Of a stretch of 64,000 nt of DNA, positions 32,800 through 41,822 are shown piece by piece (position 1 is the first letter of the stretch; each line of letters begins with the position of its first letter). Both the position numbers and the translations under genes were made by a program. Source of the stretch: Isoetes taiwanensis (Eukaryota > Streptophyta > Lycopodiopsida > Isoetales > Isoetaceae); assembly GCA_021234155.1 (NCBI GenBank), contig JAJEKV010000027.1, positions 10,612,716-10,676,715 on the forward strand. Reading direction: 5' to 3'. A model generated the notes under the pieces. It saw nothing but the letters and a program-made list of their open reading frames with translations. It did not search any database and was not told where the DNA came from.

Positions 32800-33250
32800 T
32801 AATGATATTCGAGAATACAAATGCTATTCCGGAATACTAATTTGTGTGCAGCATTTGCTGTGTGTGCACAGATGCTATTCCAGAATACACTTGGCCAGAG
32901 TGTTTGAACAAGATGTATTCCACATCACATAGAAAAATGCAACTGACAGTGGCCTACCTTTAAAAAGGAAAATTCAGCGCCTCAGTTGCGTATTCCGCTT
33001 CTAGAGATTTAATCGCTAGCCCGAGCGCCTTCCGATCTATATTGATTTGATGTATTCCGATTCACATAGCGAAAATAATGGACAGGTAAGCAATTAAAGT
33101 ACATAGTACGTCTTTCGTGTGTTTAATGTTTTGCTTTTGTAAGCCAAAGTGTATTCCGGCTGAAGGGCAAAGTGTATTCCGGAATACACATTGCTCTTCT
33201 CCCGAAGGGCAAAGTGTATTCCGGAATACACTTTGCCCTTCAGCCGAAGA
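32800..33250. promoter_or_regulatory. Shared divergent 5' region with palindrome array
   Basis: Lies between the two element genes. Contains about nine copies or half-copies of GTATTCCGGAATAC, at roughly 32806, 32823, 32874, 32921, 32988, 33051, 33149, 33171 and 33204-33241, the last a perfect 38-bp palindrome. The plus-gene first exon (33078-33085) and a plausible minus-gene 5' exon (conserved TTTTAAAGG donor near 32955) both fall inside it. Conservation of the arrangement in the second copy (51240-51880) argues for a regulatory or binding function. Confidence 0.65.
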
Positions 33251-34892
33251 GCATAGTGTTACACTTTGCTTATCTTCTTGAAAACACTAGTTTTTTTGCA
33301 CTTGAACACCACTTTTTAGCTGTAACAGACCACTTTTTAGGTTGAACATACCACTTTTTAGTCCAATTAAGGCATAAAAAATTGTGTTAGAGAGACAATA
33401 TTTGTGTTTTTTTTCTTGTCTTTTGCTAGCCTTTAGGGCACATGATTAGTAAATCTTATTCTGGAATATAGCTTTCGTCTCATTTTCTATCTTAACATTG
33501 TTGTCTTAAACGTTTCAGTGGCAGGGAAGAAGGCAGCAAAAGGGCATCAAAAAAAACTGTGAAGATTAAGCGTCCACACCCTCAAACACCGCTGACACGA
33601 ACGAGCCCACTATTTACGAAAACTTTCAAACGCAGTGGTTCATTACCAAGGGTGCAGACGGAAAGTACAGCACATTGACGTTTCTGTATGTCTGTAAAAG
33701 TGCTGGGAACAAAAGGTACGCTGACACAGAGTTCGTCAACCTTGGGACAATTAAAGAGGTCTCAGAGGTAGTCGGACAAGGAGATCAGGCGGGGAGGCTA
33801 TCCTTCAAGACCTCCCAAGGGTTCATTGTTGTGGACATCGCCTTCTTTAGAATTGTCAGTGTGCAACCACAGGCACTGTACAAATTCTTTTCACACTACC
33901 GGACTAAACGCAGCATGTCTTCACTAATTAGACAGGTTTGTACTAGTACAAGCGAAGACTTTCCTGTAAGTGAGTCAGAGCAATCAGATGGAGGCTCATC
34001 ACCTTCTCCTAGTAATTCCGGGGGGTCATCAGATGGAGGGTCCCAAGACCTAGAAGAGGAAGTTCCCCCAGTGCCGCCAAAGAAACTTAGCATGCCAAGA
34101 GCCACCATAGCCGCTAAGGAACCAAAGAAGCGGAAGGTACAGCAGCTTGAAGTTGCTGAAATCCCCGAGGAAAGCACAAAAAAACAGAAGGGAAAAGGAA
34201 AAGCTCCCGGGGTAGCAATAAAAGAAAAGAAAGTTGATAAGACCTCCGAAAGAATGGAGGTAATAAATGCAGAAAAATTTGTACAAGGGGTGATCTATCT
34301 TCCTGTAACTTGCATGAGGCTGCCCCCAAAGAATGAAGCTGGTGAAAGGCCGCTTCAGGTTCGTAAAATATATGCCGACCACTTAAGGAACCTGAAGGAC
34401 AGAATTAGGAGCAATCCTAATGCTCATGTGGCGCCAATAGTTGTCCTTGTTGACAGGGAGCAATGCAACACCCCCCAGGACTATGACAGAGAAAAAGCAG
34501 ACACTTACACTCACTACGTCTTGGGAGGAAATCATAGCTTCAAGGCAAGAAGGCAGCTATACAAGGAAAAAAAGAACCCCAGGTATCTCTCCGTCCTGTG
34601 CGCAGTCTACTGTGGTCTCACCGACGAAGAAGCAAAAATCGTTGCCAACACACACAATGCTGACAACGAGTACAAATTAAAGATGAGCTTTGTCGACAAG
34701 ATCAGGTTCATGCACAGGGAGTACATGATTTTTAAAGAAAAATATGGAGAAGAATTGAAGAAACCAGCGTACTCCTTAGAACTGAAGGAAGCCTGCGCAG
34801 TGGAGTGCTGCCTCAAGTACGACGAGGCTAACAAACGGCAGTCACTCATACCGCATGACAACTGGTTTCAATTAGCCTTCAGAGACGGCAGA
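33078..34892 (+). CDS. ParB-like domain part of the element's plus-strand gene
   Basis: Exon 1 is only ATGGACAG (33078-33085), followed by a GTAAGC donor; exon 2 runs 33519-34892. The second copy has the same start (ATGGATAG then GTAAGC at 51510). After a basic N-terminus there is an apparent frame loss near 33585-33600. The main frame (33675 onward) then has a conserved domain (TEFVNLGTIKEVSEVV...LSFKTSQGFIVV), a Ser/Pro/Lys-rich linker with PKKRKVQQ-like nuclear signals, and a ParB/Srx-like domain at about 34285-34700: LQVRKIYADHLRNLKDRI, HVAPIVVLVDREQ, YVLGGNHSFKARRQL, CAVYCGLTDEEAKIVANTHN. GGNH-S-KA corresponds to the ParB GERRxxA box. DNA binding or nuclease or CTPase activity is inferred. 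Exon 2 ends at a GTAAGT donor that was partly translated as a false C-terminus to 34919. Confidence 0.6.
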
Positions 34893-34959
34893 GTAAGTTT
34901 CTTTTGTATTCTGGAATAACTTTGTTGCCCTCCGACTGACCTCGTTTATTACTGTGCAG

Positions 34960-36989
34960 ATATGGGACCTACAAAACGAGATTTTTACCATGTTCGAGCG
35001 TGGTGAATTGAAAAGTAAAGGAAAGGTCTCAGAAAAGAAAAAAGGTTCTGATGTCCCAAAAAAAGAAATGACGATAACTGTTTGGAGAGAAATGCAGGGC
35101 TTTATAGACATGGACATAGTAGAAAGGCTACTGCAGAAGGTCGTAGACAAAGAATTTACTCTAGAAGAAATGTCCAAGGAACTCCACAGGTAAAAACGAC
35201 AGAACTTTCGTTTTAGGTTTCTTTCCGTAGCACTAAGCGTATTCCAGAATACACTAGGGATCCAGAATACACTACGGATTCTGCGAGTAGTCTAGAGTGT
35301 ATTCCAGAATACACATCCGCTTACAAGCCGAAGCCAAAGTGTTTTCCGGAATACACTTCTGCATTCAACGTGAAGCAAAAGTGTATTCCGGAATACACTT
35401 TTGCTTAAAAGTGTATTCCGGAATACACTTTGGCTTTTAACGTGAGTCGAAAGTGTATTCCGGAATACAATTTCGTTTCCTCTTCTTGGTGTTTTCGTTT
35501 TCCGGAAAAGAAGTCTCATTTTGTTTCCTTGTTGTTGACTTCCAGTCAAAAAAACGTTATTACGTGCCAAACGTGTTTAATGGAGCAAATTGAACGTGGG
35601 CCAATTTGGGGGCAGTGCAAAGAGCTCTATCCCATTGCTACATCCGACGAGCGTATTATTCAATACGCTCCAAATTTTGAGGGCTGGGTACGTCGTTTTC
35701 TTGTTTTTAAAGTTTTTCCTTTGTGTTGCATGAAGTCGACTTTAATCATTATGTAGCAAGAAGAAGAACAAGGACCGCCGGAAGGTTTTATGCACCCGGT
35801 ATGCGAACGGCCCGAGAAGAGAGGACTCTAGCGGACAAAGGCGTTGTAGATGCTGAGCCGTCCGACTACGAGAGGTTTTCTATGTTCGATCAAAATAATT
35901 TGTATTCTATCGTTCATGGGGACTGCACTAAGTTGCCAGGAAGTATAAAGCCACAAGATTTTACATTGGTCATAGCAGACTTGCCATATGGTTTTAAGTT
36001 GAAGGATAGCCGCTCGACGATCAACCTTTCAAAAACTTCGAGAATTCAATGCTTTTCGTCGATGGAATTAAGCGTTACCACAGCAAAACACTGGCGTCTT
36101 GTTGTGTTCCATTCAAGCATGCAGGCCGGCCTTGTGGAAGCTACTTTCAAGAACCACTTCGGTTCCCCTGTGCAAGCCGCTTATGAAAACATGGTCTGGT
36201 GAGTCCTTAAATCAAAAGTGCCGTTCATGTGTTCTTTCTTTCAAGTTTTTATTCATGGTTGCAATTGTAACCCGTCAGGGTCTATTCTGGAATACGTACT
36301 TACTATTCTCGAATATGATCTTGCGTACAAAACTAATATTAACTACCATGGTGGAGGACCGAGGTCGCCGAGCAAGGTTGAGTATCTCCATGTAGCTTCT
36401 TTGGAGTTTCGGCGGGAAGCGTACCATGGAGCACTTCAACACAAAGAACCTGCCGAATTTTTCTAATGTTCTAGAGTTCCCAACAGTATTACAGAAGCTC
36501 CAGGACCCAAGTGCACAAGGCAGAATTGTAAATCATTATCGGGCCACGGCTAATCAACCATATTCGACATGTTCTCACGCCCGTGAGATTGGGTCCTTGA
36601 TGCTTTCTCCTCGGCTCGATACAACAATAGCATGTGCACTTAAAAGGGCCGTAATTGTGTTGTTTGTTGACATTGATAAAGAGGTCAGAGACTTCATCAA
36701 GATGAGGTTGTATGCTCTACCAACTCTACCAGATGAAAATCAAGAGTTAGGAGCTAAATCATCATCAGATTTTGCCAAGATGACATCCTCTGAGATACAG
36801 CCTCCTTTTACAAGCTCTCTGGAAGATGAAGCTACCTTTGCAGAGCTCAAGGAAGTAGCTCTAGCTACTATTCCTGAAGAGACTGTTGACACCAGCAAAG
36901 ATAAAACAGTGACAAAGGAGCAAACTGAAGAGATAGAAAAAGGTGAGACGAGCAAACCACACACTGAGGACTTCGATTTAGACCTCTAA
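34960..36989 (+). pseudogene. DNA methyltransferase part of the element's plus-strand gene
   Basis: Downstream exons, matched to the second copy: 34960-35189 (IWDLQNEIFTMFERGE..., helical, basic), 35546-35687 (a CQTC...GQC segment), 35757-36198 and 36325-36989. The last two contain YSIVHGDCTKLP and VIADLPYGF, the motif IV [D/N/S]PP[Y/F] equivalent with Leu for the first Pro; then LVVFHSSMQAGLVEATFKNHFG and ENMVWYKTN; NVLEFPTV; and a C-terminal LSPRLDTTIACALKRAVIVLFVDIDKE resembling the FxGxG...E/D SAM region. Motif IV before the SAM motif is the order of beta-class N6-adenine/N4-cytosine enzymes. Frame changes near 35800, near 36020 and around 36430, and a missing AG before 36325, suggest decay. 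An acidic tail ends at 36989. Confidence 0.55.
35235..35500. repeat. Intronic palindrome array, GTGTATTCCGGAATACAC
   Basis: At least seven sites in the 35190-35545 intron (about 35238, 35261, 35298, 35338, 35380, 35410, 35450) plus a variant TTTTCCGGAAAA near 35492. Several extend into longer self-complementary arms such as GCAAAAGTG...CACTTTTGC. Single further sites fall in other introns (about 33463, 34906, 36286, 36306). I saw none inside inferred exons. Confidence 0.85.
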
Positions 36990-37316
36990 GTTTTCTTTTG
37001 CTATATTATTTATTATTGGCTACAAAATACTGCCATATTTACTGTACTGAAAGAAATTAATAAAAAAAAAAAATTATTTTTACGTATTTTGGATGTCTTC
37101 GAATTCCTAGTAATGTTCCTGGTGTATTAGTGTCTGGAATTCTGCCATTTTCAAGTGCTCTTTTCTACAAATGCGAGATTATCATTTTAAAGGGCCCCAA
37201 AATGCATGATATAATATTTTGTTCCACCTAAAATCCCAAGCTTCTTTTGAAAATGATCATTTTTTCAATCTTGGTGTTTTTTTTAAGGGAATCTTTGAAA
37301 CGGGAGTGATGCAACA
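36990..37316. other. 3' region of the ParB-methyltransferase element
   Basis: AT-rich, no gene. A 28-bp hairpin at 37298-37325 (AAACGGGAG ... CTCCCGTTT with a 10-base centre) overlaps the inner edge of the right terminal repeat. Confidence 0.55.
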
Positions 37317-37341
37317 CTCCCGTTTAATTTGCAATCCTGTT
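37317..37341 (-). repeat. Right terminal inverted repeat of the ParB-methyltransferase element
   Basis: Inverted copy of 29218-29242 with three mismatches, followed by CAAA (37342-37345) as target duplication. Confidence 0.8.
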
Positions 37342-38890
37342 CAAAGCCTAGGCCCGTAGTATTGGCAAGTGGTATAGTCAGACAACCAAGGGAAAGGATC
37401 AATTTTGATATAGACTTGCTAGGCATAAAATACTAGAATGGGCACAGAAATCATGAATATAGGGAAGTAAGACCTCATAATAGGTATAGAGTACCTCATC
37501 TCGACAAAAGCTATGATTAATTGGGGGAATCAAAAGGTGACACTAACAGCATGAAATGGCAAACCAATAGAAATATTAGGTAAAGGGCTTACCCCAATCA
37601 TGCAATGTGTGTCTAGTAAGAGATTGCTTAAGTGCTAAGAAGAATTGGAGGTTAAGCAAGTTGCCAAAACTAATTGAGGAATTCCATGATCTATTCCAGA
37701 ATAAGATAAAAGAACTTCCCCTTATAAAGGAGTCAAGTTTTCGAAAACACTTGAGCCGAACACGAAACCCGCGAGTGAGGCACTATACATGATGATCATC
37801 CTCGAACTAGTAGAGTTAAAGCAATTGCATGAACTCTTAGATCTAGGGTTAATAAGACCTAGCATCTCTCCGTTCGAGGCACTCATCTTGTTTGTCAAGA
37901 AAAAGGATAGAAGCTTGAGGATGTGTATTGACTATCACCAATTGAATGGACATGCCATCAAGAATAAGTACACTTTATTGAGAGAAGATGATCATGGATC
38001 AGCTCCAAGGGGCAAAATTATTCTATAAATTAGATTTGAGATCTAGTTATCACCAGAACATAAGAAAAGAAGAAGATATCCATAAAACAACCTTCAGTAT
38101 GACCATTATGAAATCAGGTCATGCCACTCGGATTGTCCAATGCCCCAGCAATATTCATGAGGCTTATGAATGATGAGTTCCATGAGTTCCTCGACAATTT
38201 TGTCATTGTAATTCTTCGATGACATATTAGTCTACAACAGAACCTTGGGGAAACACATCCAACACTTTGAGAAGGTTCTTTAAAAGTTAAGGAGACATTA
38301 ACTCTATGCAAAACTGTCAAAATGTCATTTTGCAACAAGCAGAGTAGAATATTTGGGCATGTCATTTCAGCAGATGGTATCTTATCGACCCCACAAAGAT
38401 TTAGGCAGTAGTGGAGTGGCCAGCATCGAAGAATATACATGAGATGAGAAGTTTCTTGAGGTTAGTAGGCTATTACAGGAAATTTGTGAAGAACTTTGCC
38501 AACATAGTTGCACCGCTGATGGACCCCATCGAAGCCGAGAAGGTAAAGGACGTGGCAACAAGAAGGCTCAAGAAGGTTGTGAAAAGCTCAAGGAAGCCTT
38601 GACAACTACCCCGACTATCACACTTCCAGACCCAGAGAATAAACTGGTAGCAACATATCCAGCACCTCTCTCCTCAGGAACTTGCACCTATGTTTCAACA
38701 ACCCGCCATTGGTAAAAATCAACAACCTCTATTCTTCAAGACAGCCAGTGCAAAATTTCCAGCTCTCCTCATGGCTGCCACACATACAATCACGGATGCC
38801 AATGTCATCCCCCACATTTAGACTCACAAAGTGGAGATCACCCCAAGAAATAGAATATAATAGAATAAAATTATTGTCCCTAGTGCCCTG
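37342..38890 (+). pseudogene. Ty3/gypsy reverse transcriptase relic (copy 2)
   Basis: Continuation of 27860-29217. Keeps [11 protein letters not shown] near 37740, [36 protein letters not shown], a shifted-frame FFDDILVYN near 38215 and EMRSFLRLVGYYRKFVKN near 38440. Numerous stops. Uninterrupted at the site where the CACTA-type element sits in copy 1. Confidence 0.85.
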
Positions 38891-39160
38891 AGGCCCCTGG
38901 ACTGATGTAGCATGGGCGAACTCCCCAGGGGGGTGCTACTAGCACATCATTCTGGTTCATTGTAGCTCTTTCGGAGGGCTTATCTTATTTTCTATTGATA
39001 TCCACCCCACTTATATTTGGCTTCATGGCCATGCGAGTGTGCTTTGCTATTACCAGCTTTGAGTTGTACACATTGTGGATTCCACTGTCCACCTTTAATA
39101 GTAGGTCAATTTATGAACCCTAAGTTTTTGGGTGCACCAAAACTTGAATGTGGAAATAGA

Positions 39161-40422
39161 ATAGAATAGAATAGAATAGAATAGTTTTTGTATCGTCCAC
39201 TGAGACCAATCGGCCTATGGGACCCAGAAGGAGCGCAGCAAACTTATTACTGTCCAGGTTAAAAAATCCCCGCCCCGAAGGATTTTCGAGGGAAAAACTG
39301 TGGCAGTAATAAGAATGCTGTCAAACTGTACAAGTATACATCATCATGAAATAAATGTGTATGTACATGTCAAGTGCGTGCCCGAGGACATAGCTGATCT
39401 CGCATGTCCATGACCTCCTGAAGGTATGATCCTAGCATCCGTACGGATGCCGTGCTCAATGTCACATGTAGCGGCTGGCGGGCGACCAACTCAAAGATAG
39501 CGTCCGGATTTGATCATATCTTGGGCAACTTTGAAGGGTATGAGATTCATCCTCAATGACTCCCATTTGGCGGCATTGACAGAGCACGGCCCCGCGTGGC
39601 TCACCAATCCATCTGCTGTCTCAATTCGAAGATGATGTGCCCCCGTGCGAATGGAGGCAATGAGTCTGCGTCTTTTCATGGGCAAGTGGGTGCGCGGGTA
39701 GCATTGTGGGCCTGTTCAATGTGGGATTTATGTGGCACCGGTAGTGTCTTTGTCTTGACTGTTCAAGGGCGGGCATCCCAAAGCTTGCTGATGAAGCAAG
39801 CGTCAAGATATTGCCTCAAGCTATGGCGATCTGCCTCTGTTGCACATGTATGCACCTCGTGTGCTCCCGCACATTCCATCTAGCCATCCATTGAGCTCTC
39901 TTTTCCCTCCAAAGAGCCTTGAGGCGTTGTGGCCCCATTGCCATGATATAAGCTAGTTTTGGGAGGCGAGCATCGTCCATGTTGACCACCTTCCCGAAAA
40001 TAGACAATGTGGCGATCAAGGGCCGCCCTCCTCAAGAGGCAAGAATCACGTTTCTACTGCAAGAGAATTTGATATGGGACTGTGGACTTCACCCCTAGTT
40101 CTCGTACATTACAAGAAGGCTTTCTCGCACCTGCCCAAGTCATTCCAAGTAGCGAGGGATACTACTGGGCCCCATACTTCAACCCCGTGATAAAAAGGAC
40201 AGCTCCACTAAGACTTTGAACAGGTGTGACTGGTGGGTCCAATCATACAACTCCGCTCTATGACTATTGTTTTGCATTGCATATAGTGCTTTCCAGCCCG
40301 CCGTAACTCGTAGCCGTATGGATGTGTCCCAGTGCATAGTAGACGGAAACTCCACTCCCAAATATTTGTATGTGGATGCTACTTCCACATTCTGCCCTCG
40401 GTAACGGAAGGAGGGGATCCTC
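39161..40422 (-). mobile_element. LINE fragment, 5'-truncated, with (ATTCT)n tail
   Basis: On the minus strand it runs from within the RT domain (a version of RYRGQNVEVASTYKYLGVEFPS near 40400) to the 3' UTR. It ends in a tail of AGAAT repeats (as read on the plus strand) at 39161-39182. The 3' UTR includes a stable hairpin at 39263-39286. Flanking sequence GTGGAAATAG / GCATCAGTCGG is continuous in copy 1 (22312-22330), which proves insertion. Internal stops and frame changes make it inactive. Confidence 0.9.
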
Positions 40423-40545
40423 GCATCAGTCGGCGGGTTGTACCCGCTCTATCCTGGTGGTCGATCAGAGGTCCCCCTCACTGTCCCAACACTTAGCCCC
40501 TTTCCTTTTTCTACAATTATTGTGCATAGTCTTGGTGCATAGTGA

Positions 40546-41742
40546 TCTGGAAACTCCTTGGCAAGTAAAATCGGCAGGATTCAAGAGGTTTTAGTGCTAA
40601 TCCGATGGTATGGAGGTCAGATCTGAGTCGTAGGCCGCATCCGTTCAAAACGTTGAAGGAATGAAGAAGATTAAAATAAAAAGTTAAGTTAGAAAACTAA
40701 CCAAAAGAAAGGTTTTTATTAAGGGTTATTTTTCTATGGTTTCTTACTAAAATAAAAAGTAAGGATAACAAGGTTAAATAGGAAGAATCTAAAGAAATAG
40801 CTAGATTAGGCGATACAGACATAAGGTTGAGGGAATATAAGATGCGGAATTAGCACCGAATGCATAAGATGAGCTAAGCGAGTTATGGAAACCACCATCA
40901 CTAAGCCCATAAATAATAATTTGAAGGAAATTAATCTAGTTAGGAAATTACAAGATATTGGTGGAGGTTATTATTTTTAAGCAAGGGATGTTGCATGTTG
41001 CATTATAGAGATAGTAATATTCATATGAGCTTATAGTTGGATTTTCCTTATTGTGCAAAGTGTAAAATATATAAATCCTTGGATGTTGATCTTGCAATGA
41101 CATGTATGGTAATGGTAATGAGTTATCTATGGTATAATTTTTTGATATAGACCTCCAGGGCCAGAGTCCAGGTGCGATGGTCTAGACTCATGGTTATTGC
41201 ACAGTGCTATGTGAATGGTTATTGGAACATCGGGCGTTGGTACCTTAGGGTACAACGTCTTGCACAGATAAGTGGTCCTCCAATGCTGGACGCAGCGTAG
41301 ATGGGTGTGTACACACGTGGTTACCCCGCCTCTATGTCACTGGCCTGATCAGCCGAGTTGACCTTGCTCAGACCCAGAGGAATATTAGTTGCAATGTTTA
41401 ATGCTATGATTGCATAGTTATTATATATGTGGTCTTGAACGTTGGAATTAAATTGCAATGGTCATGCTTAGTGGATATTCATGGTATAATTATGCATTGT
41501 GGATATGCTTGTTGGATTCGTAACTTGGATTGCAGGGGCGAGGTTACAGTAAGGTTGAGTTAATATTTCTAGGTTAATGCTTTGTGTTGTTGATGCTAGA
41601 AATGTCCTAGATCCCCAATCCCCACTTAGTCCGTATGACTAACCCTGTGGTTGATGGTGTAAGCAGAGGTGCGAGATGCTCCGGAGAGTAGCCAAGCTTC
41701 CGGAAGGCGAGAGTAGACATGTGGATTGTCATTCAATAAACT

Positions 41743-41822
<80 letters not shown>

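Larger units (their letters stand above)
29218..37341. mobile_element. 8.1-kb inverted-repeat element carrying a transposase-like gene and a ParB-methyltransferase gene
   Basis: The boundaries come from comparison with copy 1, where AATCAAAGCCTAGG is continuous. Here AATCAAA is followed by the element and then CAAAGCC, giving a 4-bp (CAAA) or 5-bp target duplication. The 25-bp ends, AACAAGATTGCG... and, inverted, AACAGGATTGCA..., match at 22 of 25 positions and share ATTAAACGGGAG; further in, CAAAGATTCCCTT also recurs inverted on both sides. Two genes diverge from about 33 kb: minus strand toward 29606, plus strand toward 36989. Palindromic sites cluster in the shared 5' region and in introns of the plus gene. 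It is not clearly any textbook DNA transposon superfamily. A second, damaged copy occupies 45087-54905. Confidence 0.8.
23490..40545. repeat. Tandem duplicated segment, copy 2
   Basis: Second copy of the ancestral segment. It is collinear with 1441-22430 after removing the 8.1-kb inverted-repeat element (29218-37341) and the LINE (39161-40422). It preserves the uninterrupted sites for the Copia and CACTA-type insertions of copy 1. Confidence 0.9.

Noticed and set aside
32800-33250. Palindromic repeats considered as a CRISPR-like array
   Set aside because: Spacing is irregular, spacers are not unique protospacer-like units, the repeats lie in introns of a eukaryotic element, and no cas genes are present.
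34441-34680. Alternative frames across the ParB-like exon
   Set aside because: They are shadows of the conserved frame, which is the one shared with the second element copy.
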